From assembly GCF_000350225.1 (NCBI RefSeq), contig NW_005178809.1, positions 515,875 to 579,874 of the forward strand: 64,000 bases of DNA. Direction: 5' to 3'. The position numbers and the translations under genes are program-made. Shown here in pieces: positions 1 through 10,768 of this stretch. Each line of letters begins with the position of its first letter. Positions within the stretch are counted from its first letter, which is position 1. The notes under the pieces were generated by a model. The model saw only the letters and a list, made by a program, of their open reading frames with translations. It was not told where the DNA came from and did not search any database. The stretch comes from Chondrus crispus (taxonomy: Eukaryota; Rhodophyta; Florideophyceae; Gigartinales; Gigartinaceae).

Positions 1-980
1 TCTTAGTAGAACAACGCGGAAAGGGCAATGATTCCTAATTCGTCTTCAAAAGAGCAATTTGTGCAGATCTGAGTATAATACCACGGGGAAGAAGGTGACT
101 AATGCTTCCGATTTTTGACTTCCCCGAGACAAACTGTCAGGAGTAGAACGTGGCTAGAGAAACCAGGCAACAAGTGAGTTGTGCCATGTTTCATGACACC
201 AATTTGAATCATTTTGTCTGTAGGACCATCAAGCTGGAACACAGTTGTCTTCTGGAGCCTATGACGCAGCATACCTTTGCTTGAGGCTAGACGATAGGTG
301 CAGAGCAAAAAGGGTGTCCAGAATACATCCGAAACGCCAACTCCAGTGCCTTGCTAGGGCCAGCTGAAGTGAGAACCAATAGCGCTTTTGCGTTCAAAGG
401 CACTTTTCCAGATACATGGTTGTTTGCGATAGCCACTTTATATGAAAAGTGCTCTTCTTGCCCCAGGCAGTAATAAAATTCCAGCATTTATCCTGATTGT
501 TGCAGAATTGATAACGGCCAACGTTTCCTTCTGGCTTTCTCAGGAGGGCTTGTTCGAATGCCACTCTTTACAAGTCATTGCAGCGGCCACGAAACTGCCG
601 AGCCTAAGAATATCATCTGGCCCTGCCGATGCGCGGAAAACGACAAATAAAATTTGTGTAGCGGCTACACACATAGCGAACCTGAAGGGGCTACACTGTA
701 GCCCCTTCAGGTTCTCTGTGTGCACTCATGCTGGCCCTTCTGTAGAAAAAAAGTTTACACGCTACTGCTCGTCCGTTTGTAGTATTGTCACCTAGAGTAG
801 TTTTTCCTTGCAGTTTGGCCGCTCCGTCACGATGTTTTTTTTTGCTAAGCTTGCAACAACTATTACCTATCTTCGCCGTGCAGCACTTTCGCTGTCGCAC
901 TTCTTCAACTGAAACGCTTTGTGCATTCTATACCGAAGCACCACTGCCATTTTCAGCATTGCTGAAAGACACCGTCTAGT
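1..980. other. intergenic, no supported gene
   Basis: Short overlapping reading frames on both strands show no recognisable domain or protein-like composition. The only structure seen is the hairpin at 678-714. Part of the 3' end may be promoter or 5' UTR for the gene at 981. Confidence 0.5.
678..714. repeat. perfect hairpin, 18-bp arms
   Basis: An 18-base arm (678-695) is followed by one base and its exact reverse complement (697-714). Flanking CACACA and TGTGTG extend the pairing imperfectly. Function unknown; it could be a remnant of a foldback element or a structured RNA. Confidence 0.8.
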
Positions 981-1433
981 ATGGGAGCCTGCTTCAGCTC
1001 CTCTGGGGGCGGTGGTGGCTATAAACCTCAACCAAAGACTCCAAGGGAACCATTCTTGATCACGCTCGCCTTTCCAGGATCTCCACCATTTAGCTTCAAT
1101 GTTTCTCCCACAGAAAGGGTTTTTGACATCCGGAAAAAGGCTACAGCTGAAATGGGGCGACGAGCTCAAAACGGTGTTGATTCTTGTAAGATTGAAGGAA
1201 CGATCATGACAGTTGATGGGGACTCTGGTGAGAACGTACATCTGCGGGATAATATGACTATTTCCGAGGCTCAACTTGAGGCGAATCAATATCTTTGGTT
1301 CCATGACAAAGCTGAAGACTCTAGGGTTCAAAATCTCCTACTTCGCAGCTCTCGTTTAACTGATAACACATCACACAACAGCAGGGGTGTGAAACAGGGC
1401 ATGATGCTCCTTAAAGAAGAAGATGCCTACTGA
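981..1433 (+). CDS. small protein with N-terminal acylation signal
   Basis: 150 codons from ATG at 981. The N-terminus reads MGACFS: Gly2 with Ser6 fits an N-myristoylation signal and Cys4 could be palmitoylated, so a membrane-attached protein is likely (inference). After a glycine-rich stretch, residues about 25-115 have alternating strands and a helix (hydrophobic ITLAF, then TERVFDIRKKATAEM, then IMTVDG and TISEAQL), the rough pattern of a ubiquitin-like beta-grasp fold, but I cannot confirm homology. No family recognised. It stands alone on plus, 1.2 kb before the helicase gene. The frame is clean and uses ATG, so a real gene is plausible. Confidence 0.55.
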   Translation: MGACFSSSGGGGGYKPQPKTPREPFLITLAFPGSPPFSFNVSPTERVFDIRKKATAEMGRRAQNGVDSCKIEGTIMTVDGDSGENVHLRDNMTISEAQLEANQYLWFHDKAEDSRVQNLLLRSSRLTDNTSHNSRGVKQGMMLLKEEDAY

Positions 1434-2617
1434 GAAAGGGATTTGAGAATTAGGACATCGTCCGGAATTGTGTAAGTCGATACAGTTTATCGAGAAAGGA
1501 AAGGTACGTTTCGACCTGGAGAAGTAACATAATTTAGCAGAATGCTGCAGTCAATGCTCCTGCTTTCACAGAAACTATATCGACTGCGCAAAGATTTTCG
1601 CCCGGGCACAGGGTTTGCGAACATGCGGTGGAGTTTCATTGGTATTTTTCTTCCACAACATGAGTTTCCTCCACATGAGGTTGGCCTCGACACCAATTTT
1701 GTGTAGGGTTGTCCCGGGATTACACTTGTCATTATTATAAACTGACCTCTTGCTTAAGTTACAGACCGTCTCATATGTCAGAAAGCTCTTGATTGACAGT
1801 ACCTTTGCACATAGTCACAAAGAGTAGCAATCTATGACTTTCAGATAGACATCGTAGTATATGATTTTGTACCGAAATGGAGCTCAAGTTCCCGGTCTTC
1901 CGATGTAACCACAATTGATGTGTACTTGAGTGAGTTACAAAGTCTTCGTTACTGTGATATATGAATAGATATTTGAATGTTTAATGAATTCTTTGACGTT
2001 GTTTTTAGTGGCACTTGTACTTAAAGGAGAATGCCTGCTTTTGAAAGCCTGAGTCGGCAGTGCGTCGATTCTGGATATGCAGCCGTATCCTGATGACAGG
2101 CCGTGCGAAGAGGAACCAAAAACAGAGCTGATGACTGAGAGAAAGAGCTGACGATGGTGATACTACTGCTGTCAGCTCTCCTCAAGAACAGGACAGCTCT
2201 TTGTCAATAGACACCCTCAGGGCAGGAGCTGATACAAGAGAAGGACATTGCCACCAGCCCTCTGGAGTATGGTCCTTCCGTACAGTACCCTTGGGTACCC
2301 TTGGGTACTGTATGATTGTCATGATGTACCGAAGCAACTAGGGAAATAGATGCCGCCGGATCCAACTGCCATTCGGCCCTTGTCATACCGAAGGGTACCA
2401 TTGGCACTGTACCATTGGTAATTGGACATGCATAAAAAAGGAGCTCTTGTAGGCCTCAACAGCTGTCCTTCACGCCAATTCGTCAATTGGTCGACGCATA
2501 ATTTGTCCTGAATCGTGACGAAACAATGCTACCGGGTATCCGTTCTTTTAAGAATCTTGAGCTCAACGTGCGCTCCCTTGAAGAAATGACCTGAACATCG
2601 TTTTGCAGAATCGACAC
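1434..2617. other. intergenic, no supported gene
   Basis: No frame shows a recognisable protein. Around 2280-2313 there is a palindromic GTAC-rich stretch (GTACAGTACCCTTGGG and repeats of GGGTACCC) that recurs elsewhere in the window. The last part probably contains the helicase promoter. Confidence 0.5.
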
Positions 2618-4276
2618 ATGCTTGTTTTGGTTGAATGCAGCGGCCGGACCCCTCTCCCTGATTTGTTTTTGATGTCAGCTTTTGTGAACCAACTGTGTTT
2701 ACAGCACTCGAAGACTGTGCACCGCCGATGTGCCGCAGCGAGAAAGCGTCCCACCTCTCTTTCGTCGAGATCCTCTTATTCCGCAAACTATTCCCGTTCT
2801 AGAAACAACTCTCGTTCTTGCAATTGGGCGCGAGAGGAACAGGCTTTGTCTCAGAAAAGGCCCTCGACGACGACAGTGAGTAGTACAGGTATCCATGGAT
2901 CTGATCATGGTTCGTCTTCTCGAAAAGCGACACCCGCAACAATACCGCAGACAGGCGAAGACTTCACATTCTCTTCCGCATATACAGAGCAAATACCACA
3001 ATGGCTTTTATCCCGTATGACGTGTCTTGGATTCTCCATTCCAACTCCGGTGCAAAAATCAGTTCTGGAGCATGCTTTGCCTTCCATTGCTATGGCTGCC
3101 GGACAGGACGTGGTTATCCATGCCCAAACGGGATCAGGGAAGACGCTTGCTTATCTCCTTCCGGCTCTAACATCCATTGAACCGAAGCGTTCATCCGTCC
3201 AGATATTGGTCATTGTCCCTACTCAGGAATTGGGGATGCAGGTTTACAGGCTCTTGAGAAGCCTTGTATCTCTGTATCCACAACTTAGCACAAACGATGA
3301 CGACGGAACTGATCCTGAGAATGAAGCAGATTCAGGAACGGAAGTCGAGAGCAAAAAGCACAATGTATCATTTCCGGTCCTCGCAATGTTGGACCAGGCA
3401 GACTTCCGTCGCCAGAAGCTGCAGTTGCGACAAGTCGCTCCGCGCGTTATAGTTGGGAATCCACTTCGTGTTGCTCAGCTTGTCGACAGCGGACGGTTAC
3501 GCCTGGATCTTTTGAAGGTTCTAGTTGTCGACGAGTTTGACGCATGCCTGCTTGATACCACGACCACGAATGCACTTCAGACTATCTTGTCAGTAAGGGG
3601 ACGCGAGCGACCAAGACAGACAATCCTTGCGAGTGCCACCGTCCCGCAACATCGCCATTTCCTTAGGCAGTGCGTCAGACAACGTTGGACGAGACCGGAC
3701 ATAAAACATATTTGGGTTGAGGAGAAAAGCAACGAACGAGTCCCGGCGTCACTAAAGCATTGGTACGCGTTGTGTGACGGCAGCAAAAAGCTTGCAGCGC
3801 TTCGTACATTGCTTATTCGATTCAATAAGGAGCTGTCAAACGGTGCTACAGGAGGCCTAAGTATCAGGGCCATGGTCTTCGTTATGCCTTCCAGAGAGAT
3901 CGATGATATCGTGGACGCATTGAATCATAGTTTCGACAAATACTTCGGGGTAGAAGAAGGGAAGCTTGTCGTTGGACTTAGCAACAACTTGGCCATTATT
4001 CATCGCAGGCAAGCAATGAAGCGGTTCAGGGATGGAGACGCAAAAGTGCTCATCGCAACGGATGTCGCGGCTAGGGGTTTAGATATTCCGGATGTCTCGC
4101 ATGTATTTCACCTAGACTTACCCACAGATCCAGACTCGTACCTCCATCGCTCGGGACGAACGGGCCGACAAGGTCGCCCGGGAAGTTCTGTTGTATTGGT
4201 AACGCCTGGAGAGCAATTTGTGATCAGTCGCACAGGAAATGCACTGGGTATCGATTTCCACAGGGTGGAAAAGTAG
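2618..4276 (+). CDS. DEAD-box RNA helicase, RH58-like, probably plastid
   Basis: 552 codons from the ATG at 2618; the ATG at 2672 is an alternative. ATP-dependent RNA unwinding enzyme. Motifs in order: Q motif (GFSIPTPVQKS), Walker A (AQTGSGKT), Ia (PTQEL in place of PTREL), II (VDEFD in place of DEAD), III (SAT), IV (VFVMPSRE), V (TDVAARGLDIP), VI (HRSGRTGRQG). The middle segment (RQTILASATVPQHRHFLRQC) and the C-terminus resemble plant chloroplast RH58, which also departs from DEAD at motif II. The N-terminal about 100 residues are Ser/Arg-rich and poor in acids, as in an organelle transit peptide, so plastid targeting is likely (inference). Family membership is certain; the RH58 match is from memory. 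Confidence 0.9.
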   Translation: MLVLVECSGRTPLPDLFLMSAFVNQLCLQHSKTVHRRCAAARKRPTSLSSRSSYSANYSRSRNNSRSCNWAREEQALSQKRPSTTTVSSTGIHGSDHGSSSRKATPATIPQTGEDFTFSSAYTEQIPQWLLSRMTCLGFSIPTPVQKSVLEHALPSIAMAAGQDVVIHAQTGSGKTLAYLLPALTSIEPKRSSVQILVIVPTQELGMQVYRLLRSLVSLYPQLSTNDDDGTDPENEADSGTEVESKKHNVSFPVLAMLDQADFRRQKLQLRQVAPRVIVGNPLRVAQLVDSGRLRLDLLKVLVVDEFDACLLDTTTTNALQTILSVRGRERPRQTILASATVPQHRHFLRQCVRQRWTRPDIKHIWVEEKSNERVPASLKHWYALCDGSKKLAALRTLLIRFNKELSNGATGGLSIRAMVFVMPSREIDDIVDALNHSFDKYFGVEEGKLVVGLSNNLAIIHRRQAMKRFRDGDAKVLIATDVAARGLDIPDVSHVFHLDLPTDPDSYLHRSGRTGRQGRPGSSVVLVTPGEQFVISRTGNALGIDFHRVEK

Positions 4277-4551
4277 GAACAGAAGACTTTCATGCAACGG
4301 GTACAGTAATCAATGGAGACTAGCGCACTCAACTTGATTCCAGGTACTTCTGTTCCACGTGCAGACACTTGCGTACGGCTTTGTTTGGAATATCTATCGG
4401 CAGATTATTGCAAGTCGAGGAAGGATGGTGTTTTCCAGCAGAAATACATAGACCATAGTCTTTGAACGCATAACCCGCGACAATCTTGTTGTTCTTGTTT
4501 TGGCTTCATGTAACTTCTCTTCATAATACTCACACCCTGGCTAACCCGTTA
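4277..4551. other. convergent intergenic gap
   Basis: 275 bases between the tail ends of the helicase (plus) and archease (minus) genes. It must hold both 3' UTRs; no other gene seen. Confidence 0.6.
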
Positions 4552-5166
4552 CTAAATATCAACTATGACATAAGTCTCCACACGACCTTCTTCTTTGTCG
4601 ACGACTTGGAGGTTTGAGTAAGTGACAGCTTTGACCTCTGTGCCTTGAGAATGCTTTGTAGCATCGAATAATCCGCCTCTCGCCACCGCAGTAAGCTTGA
4701 ACTTGTCGGTGTCGAAGTTTACGGCTGAGCCGTTAGCTTCTTCAATTTCATTGACAATGATCTCTTTCATGACGTAGCTTTCGGTAAGAAAAATATAGAG
4801 ACATTCTTGCATGAAATTAAACAAGAGCGTTTCTTTGTTGTGTCCGCTGACAACGACATCCATCTGAAGATCGTCTTTGATTTCGGGCAATTCCACCATG
4901 TAGCCAAACATGCCAACCACGGCAGCGCCGAAGGCCTCCTCAAGATTTGCGCCCCATGAATGAATCTGAACATCGGCTGTGTGGTCTAAATATTCCCAGC
5001 CTCCTCTCTGCTCACCAGCGGGTGTCTCTGAGAGACGAGGAGCGTTAGTTGATAGGGTATCAGGATTCGTTTCCTTGGAAGGAAGCGTCGATGCTGCTAT
5101 GTCGCGCCATACTGAACGCTGGGGCAGCTGCGGCCACTCAACGGTGATCACTTCTTGCGTAGTCAT
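4552..5166 (-). CDS. archease (tRNA ligase RtcB cofactor)
   Basis: 204 codons from the ATG whose complement is at 5164-5166. Frame is open about 14 codons further but without an ATG. The archease domain fills the C-terminal about 145 residues. It begins WEYLDHTADVQIHSWG, containing the family signature DHTAD with metal-binding Asp residues, and ends in the usual VIVDI. Archease promotes guanylylation and turnover of RtcB, the ligase that joins tRNA exons after splicing. The N-terminal 60 residues are a variable Ser/Thr/Pro-rich extension that could be regulatory or a targeting sequence. It is tail-to-tail with the helicase gene, and no RtcB gene is in the window. Family call is firm; the extension is unexplained. 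Confidence 0.9.
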   Translation of the reverse strand: MTTQEVITVEWPQLPQRSVWRDIAASTLPSKETNPDTLSTNAPRLSETPAGEQRGGWEYLDHTADVQIHSWGANLEEAFGAAVVGMFGYMVELPEIKDDLQMDVVVSGHNKETLLFNFMQECLYIFLTESYVMKEIIVNEIEEANGSAVNFDTDKFKLTAVARGGLFDATKHSQGTEVKAVTYSNLQVVDKEEGRVETYVIVDI

Positions 5167-6305
5167 TGGGGTGAGAATGAGGTTACTCTCCGTTATATGT
5201 GGCAACAAACTAGAGAATGCGGGAGTTGCAGGAACAGATGCTTTGAAGGACTGCGGAACGGCTGTTTGGGCGGAGTATCTTCAACTGATGTGTCCCAAAG
5301 GCCTCGTTGTGGGGGTAGCAGGTGCGCACAATCAGATTGAGCAGACTGAAGCGCTTTTGCACAATAAACAGGCCTTCACCTGTCTTTCGTACCGCGGCAA
5401 CCTACCCCCTTCGGCGTTCACACACCGCTTCCCGTCGTGAACCAAGAAGCAGCGTACTTAACGTTCTTTCGCTGGCACACGTGCACGTGCATGCCTTGAT
5501 CATACAGCGGTACTACTGTAGATGTGTGCTGGAGAGAGAGCATTTTCCCGGCCCTGCTTTGATACTGTACTGCCAATATGATACTGCTTGTGCACGCCGT
5601 TTTGTTTATTTAATTGGCTGTTTCTTAAGGTTCATATTTCTCGTTGACGCATTGCTGTAAAGCATGATTCGTCGTCCTACCTATCCCTCACCTTTTGACG
5701 AATATCCGTGGTACATGCTTGATAACTGCCACAATATACTGTATACCAGCTTGAGGAAAAAGTATCTTTTTGCAACACGAAAGGGTATCTTCTATTCGGT
5801 CTCTTCGTCCACACGCTCACAACCCTAAAACAGATAATCCCCTGTCATTAGTGTACTGCACCGATTTTGTTAAACATTGGAATTGTTTACTGCTGATAGA
5901 CGTATCCCGTAGGTAGGACTGCATTTGCTCTACACACTTCGTCTTTCCGAAGCTGACGCAGCCCCTATCGCTATAAATGTTCAAGGACACTTCTTGCAAA
6001 CCAGCAGTCATGTCTAGCACATTCGGACACGTGGCGCATATCAAACCATCCCCTCTCGTAGCGGCATTGTTTCGCTAAGAACTATTCTTTCACAAAATTT
6101 CCAGGCCACACATGGTGCCGTGGACGCGCTTGACATTCCCATAGATTCTGTACGATCGAAGCGATTCTCGATTTTCGACAGATGAAAAAGCGTTTCCTAA
6201 CATTCAGACTCTCATTTTCAAAGCCACTATACAATTGAGATTACCGTCTCTTTTCATAATAATTGATGATATGGTAGATTACCATATCTTAGTCATGCCC
6301 AAGGC
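5167..6305. other. intergenic, no supported gene
   Basis: No convincing coding frame on either strand. The stretch next to 5167 should hold the archease promoter and the stretch near 6305 the 3' UTR of the Hint-protein gene. Confidence 0.5.
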
Positions 6306-8291
6306 TCATGAATACAACTTGCCCCCTTGAGGGAAAATTCGTTCGAGTCCATTGCCTCCACTACTCAAAAGATCCGTAATGTGTTTTGAAATACTCGTAC
6401 CACAGAAATGCATCGCCCGGAGAGGGGCGAGCAGCGCGGAAGCCACTGAAGGCTCTATTGAAGAGGTGTAAGTGCTTGCTTTGATTCCGTTCACGTATAT
6501 GTCGCCATGAACAGTTTGGGGGTTGTACAACCCTCTGTGTGGCATCCGCTCTATTCTTGTGACTCGCACTGAACCGCCGTCATCACTAGTCAGAACATCG
6601 CCAGTCACGACGGCCGACGCCTCAGTCACTACATCTTTCACATATAAATAATGCCCATCACTCAAGTCAATGCTTCGGCCATCGCTTGTGGAAATTCGAA
6701 CAAAGCTGGTGATGATAGCTCTGTCTTGATGGGAGAACAGAAACACGTCTGAAAACTGCTCCTTTCCTTCTCGTGTGTATCCAACAAACACGCTGTCGCC
6801 TATCCGCAATTCGTCCATACGCACCTGTCTCCCGATCTCTGTTCTGACAGTTGCAGACGCTGGGAAGCATGCCCCATCTGCACCTTCCTCGTCGCTGCTA
6901 TTGACGGCAAATACAGGGCCGGACTCATCGTTTTCTCCGTCGCTGTCGGCCGAGTCCGATTGTGTGCCTTCTTCGGCGCTAGCGGGAGTCGGCGTAGTCG
7001 TGGGCACGGCTTGTGTTGGTGCACCGGTAGATACTGGGGTCGCCGACTCGATGGGAGGGGGTTGCACAGGATCCACGGCATCGGTCTGCGTCGCTGCCGA
7101 AGGAGGAGGAGTCCCAATTGGCGCTGGCGCGGACGTTCCGACAGGGACGGGTGTTGATCGCAAAACATCCTCAACTTGCGCAGGTTCGATGGCAACTGGC
7201 AAGGGTTCCTCCTCCACATCGTCGAGAGCCGTAGTAAAGTCCTGATCTGGGTCCCCGCTATCGAGTAATTGGCGGTGCCGGGAAATCTTAACCACAGTGA
7301 AATCGTCAGCGTCTGCTCCAGAGCTGAGGCGTGCATTGACGGGATAGATGAAGTTTCCATATTCTGACACGGCGACAGGCCCACTCAGTAGAGCGCTAGT
7401 CAGCGTCCGAATGTACTTTGCGCGACGCGGGTTCGTGCCGCTGACCTCCAGGACTGCGACAGAATTGGTATGTGGCATGGAAAGATACAGGACGTTTTCA
7501 TTTGACGAATCAAACAATATCTGCAACGCGCCTGGGAAGAGGGTCATCTTCCCTAGAACATTGACGGTACGCATCTCGCCGGAAACCTGGGTTTCCGAAA
7601 TGGTACACACGTACAACTGGCCAGTGGCGGAATTCAAAAAATAGGCAATCCGCTTAAACTTCTGAGTCCATTCGACGCCGTATCCGTTAAACCCTGAGCC
7701 GGTCTGGTTCCATTCTCCTGTGAACGGGACTGCGATGCCCTGATACGTAAAGCTGGGATCCAGCGGTGGCGGGTGCCCTCGTAGCGGCCCGGTGTCCGCG
7801 AGGCGCAAGTAAAATAAGCGCGGCGAAGTAGAGTCCATGATTAGAAGCTGATACTGTGTCTGTATGCATCCTGAAAGATACAAGGGTTGGTCGGAGGATG
7901 AGGGCTCCGCGACGCGATAAGACTGGAGCAACTCGCCACGACGGTTAAAGGCATAGACCAGACCAGACTCCCTCCCCGTGGCATACAGGGTGCCCAGACC
8001 GCGCGAGTCGAGGCAGAGTCCCGCGAAGCGCTGGTCATCACCGCCTTGATTGAGCATGGTGACTGCACCGGACTTGATATCGACGAGGAGGAGCTGGCCC
8101 GCAGTGGTGGCGATGTAGATTGTGGTGCCCAGGCCAGCTACTGCGGCGACAGGACGTTGGATGGGGCGCGAATTCTCGGGGGCGAGGAGGATCTCGACAG
8201 GCCATTCGTCTTCGGTTTGGGTGCGGACTGCGAGGAAGTGGAGGGAGAGGAGGCAAAGGAGGAGAGAGAGCGAGGAACGAAGGGAGCGCAT
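6306..8291 (-). CDS. secreted beta-propeller-like protein with C-terminal Hint/Hog domain
   Basis: 661 codons from ATG (complement at 8289-8291). The N-terminus is a clear signal peptide (MRSLRSSLSLLLCLLSLHFLAV). Residues about 40-330 show repeating strand blocks (IYIATTAGQLLLVD, LYATGRESGLVYAF) like a beta-propeller. Residues about 380-470 are a Pro/Thr/Ala-rich acidic linker. From Cys475 (GACFPASATV) to the end is a Hint domain of Hedgehog type: nucleophile Cys475, His547 in LSDGHYLYV, and the distal block GLYNPQTVHGDIYVNGIKAS. Hint domains cut the chain at Gly-Cys by N-to-S acyl shift and, in Hedgehog, attach sterol. The distal SCY of Hedgehog is STY here. Hog-like proteins have been reported from red algae. 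I infer release of the secreted propeller part by self-cleavage. Confidence 0.85.
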   Translation of the reverse strand: MRSLRSSLSLLLCLLSLHFLAVRTQTEDEWPVEILLAPENSRPIQRPVAAVAGLGTTIYIATTAGQLLLVDIKSGAVTMLNQGGDDQRFAGLCLDSRGLGTLYATGRESGLVYAFNRRGELLQSYRVAEPSSSDQPLYLSGCIQTQYQLLIMDSTSPRLFYLRLADTGPLRGHPPPLDPSFTYQGIAVPFTGEWNQTGSGFNGYGVEWTQKFKRIAYFLNSATGQLYVCTISETQVSGEMRTVNVLGKMTLFPGALQILFDSSNENVLYLSMPHTNSVAVLEVSGTNPRRAKYIRTLTSALLSGPVAVSEYGNFIYPVNARLSSGADADDFTVVKISRHRQLLDSGDPDQDFTTALDDVEEEPLPVAIEPAQVEDVLRSTPVPVGTSAPAPIGTPPPSAATQTDAVDPVQPPPIESATPVSTGAPTQAVPTTTPTPASAEEGTQSDSADSDGENDESGPVFAVNSSDEEGADGACFPASATVRTEIGRQVRMDELRIGDSVFVGYTREGKEQFSDVFLFSHQDRAIITSFVRISTSDGRSIDLSDGHYLYVKDVVTEASAVVTGDVLTSDDGGSVRVTRIERMPHRGLYNPQTVHGDIYVNGIKASTYTSSIEPSVASALLAPLRAMHFCGTSISKHITDLLSSGGNGLERIFPQGGKLYS

Positions 8292-8376
8292 GGTGGGTTA
8301 CTTTTGCTGTAGAACAGAGGGGATTGGGTCGCGGAGACGGGGGGATACGAGTGGGGGAGGGCAAACGGTGGGTGGG

Positions 8377-8448
8377 GGTGGGAGTGAAGGTGGGAGTGGA
8401 GGTGGGAGTGGAGGTGGGAGTGGAGGTGGGAGTGGAGGTGGGAGTGGA
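8377..8448. repeat. 12-bp G-rich tandem repeat upstream of Hint gene
   Basis: Six tandem copies of GGTGGGAGTGGA; the first, at 8377-8388, ends in GAA, and the other five are exact. It lies about 90 bases before the Hint-gene start codon, so probably in its promoter or 5' UTR. The runs of GGG could form a G-quadruplex on the plus strand (inference). Confidence 0.9.
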
Positions 8449-10721
8449 GTCGGAGGGAATGTGAGGGAATGCAAAATGGGATTGTACCTAAAGATTGGGG
8501 TGCGTCTAAAGCCCGCGTATAGAGCGAGGAAAGGGTGATGGGCGACGGGACTAGAAAGTAGAGTGCAAAAGGGGCGGGGGGCAACGACGATGCGAGAAGC
8601 AGAAGATGCAAACCGTATGAGAGGTGACAAGCATGAAGTGACGGTAGGGAGCGGGCCCGAAGAACGAGGATCAAAGTGTGTTGAGAGAGGGGGCGTGTAA
8701 GGTATTGCACACACTGGCGGAAGCGTTATTTTTACTTCTCAAACCATAATTGCTGTGCACTGTACGGAGGTAAGGCGTTTAGGCCCCGCCAGCGTGCCCA
8801 CGGCGGAACCGACCGCTTATTATCTCGTTGGATACCGACGAGAGGCAGCGGCCGTGGAATTGGGGTGCTGTACCAAAAGTCACGGGGGCATATCGCACAC
8901 CGAAAAACATCCGCCCCGTGCAACGCGCACGGCGCGCGAAGGCCGGAACGCTGCATGATGCCGACGGATGACAAGATCCAGCTGGCAAATGCAAGGCGAA
9001 TTGGTGGGACGAGCTTCACGGTGACCCGAAACAACAACAACAAAAAGACACCCCCTTCAACAAACAAGCAACAGAAGAGCCGCGCTCCCGCGCCGCGCTC
9101 GCCCTCTCCCACACCGTGTGAGATGGGGGTATGGGAGGGGGAGTGTGAGTCACACGAGCCACGCACTAGATCCATCCTGTATTTTTCCAGACACGCACAA
9201 CGGCTTCCCGTCTCAGATACGCAACGCCCTACAGGTATGCAAGGGGCGTGCTTTTAAAAATGTACGGCTTGACTCTTCGACCGCTCCGTGTCACGCATTC
9301 TCCAGGCCTACCACCTCCGCTCGACCTATCACAGATCTCCGATCCAGGCATCCCATTGCCTCTCATCGGTTCCTACGCAGATCAACGGGAGCAAGCATCG
9401 GATGGCATGTAGTATTGATACGACAACATTTTTGCCGTGTCAGCATGGGAATGCAGTTTGAATTTAGCGCACACGTCACTGATCACGGGTATCATACAAA
9501 GCCGGCAAGTGCAATCTGGTGGCGCCCCGTGGCTGCCGGGCGACAGCATCGCAACATGGTTGGTGCAACGAGTAAAGGAATATGGGGAGCGTGTGACACG
9601 GGGAGCATCGGAGCGATGGGCGACCGCTACGTAAGGCTCCGAGATGCAAACTTGAACCTTTTTAGTATTCCACTCGCTATACAGACCAGGGGTAGACTAT
9701 GTCGTAGATACCCCTGTTGATACCCGCCGTCATAGCCCTGACCACCGTGCTCGCTGCCATCACGTCCGCACGAGTTGGCCACTGTGGCGGAGGTAGAGTG
9801 CAAGATCAGGGTACTGTACACCGTGCTGACGTCCTCTTTCTCTATTCACGAAGCTAGTGCGACGACGGTACGTGCAGTGTTTGCTACAGACCCTGGAACA
9901 TCCGTCTGGACAACTAATAAGGGCGTACACTCTCCATCGCAGAAGTGCACTATGCCGGAGGCAGTTGCCGGCCTTGTGAAAAAAAAATAAAAAAACTCCA
10001 ACGTGCATCTCCTCGATACAGTAGGGCTGTCTCACAAATCCACTCGACGGTTTTGACTCCTCAATTCCAGCGCGATATTTGATTGTGGATGAGCTTTCCG
10101 CCACTATCGCAGCAGGGAATGTTTCTTTTTTCCAACGCTGTCCCTCCGTGTAATTCATGTCCAAAAATTGTCAGTTGAGAGGCGTCGCCACCATTCAGTT
10201 GTAAATCAGGCAACATGAAAATGCCCTCAGAAAGACTATATGTGTCTAGGTACATCACGATGCTTGCACCTTGGCGTGCTTTAATACATAGTCAATCGAC
10301 CGGTCGCAGGATTAGAGCATCCAGGGTGCAATGTGAATAAAAACGCCCTTGTCTCAGGTGCTCCAGAGCACTCAACAGTTTGGAGTCTCATCGTCTCTAT
10401 TTTTCGGTAAATCAGTAACGGCAGCAAAATGTTTAAATATTTTTGAATTTCTTGACTCTGTACTGTGCGCAATCAGAACAGACCATAAACCTCAGATTAA
10501 ACGGGGGAGGAAACTGTCGCACTGGTTATGACCCTTTCTCATTTCAAACGTAAAGAGCATTTCTGTCATGCGAAAAGTCTGTACCTCCTCCTCCCTATTC
10601 GGATAGCAAACTCATTTCACTTAGTTTCCCGCCAAATACTTGCAAAATGGCTGCGCAATCTCGATGCCGTTCCCCATGCTGCTGGCAATAGAGCACGCAC
10701 TGCACTGTACGGTATGTAGTA

Positions 10722-10768
10722 CACTCACTGCGAGTACATACTACTACAGTATGTACTCGCAGTGAGTG
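10722..10768. repeat. perfect hairpin, 21-bp arms
   Basis: Arms at 10722-10742 and 10748-10768 are exact reverse complements around the 5-base loop ACTAC. No gene adjoins it. It may be a foldback mini-element or encode a short structured RNA. Confidence 0.9.

Noticed and set aside
8138-8710. 190-codon minus and 138-codon plus frames over the 12-bp repeat.
   Set aside because: They are translations of the tandem repeat and of the Hint-gene start in other frames.
9118-9720. 200-codon plus frame in the gene-poor stretch.
   Set aside because: Composition is like the GC-rich background, no domain, and it overlaps other frames of similar length.
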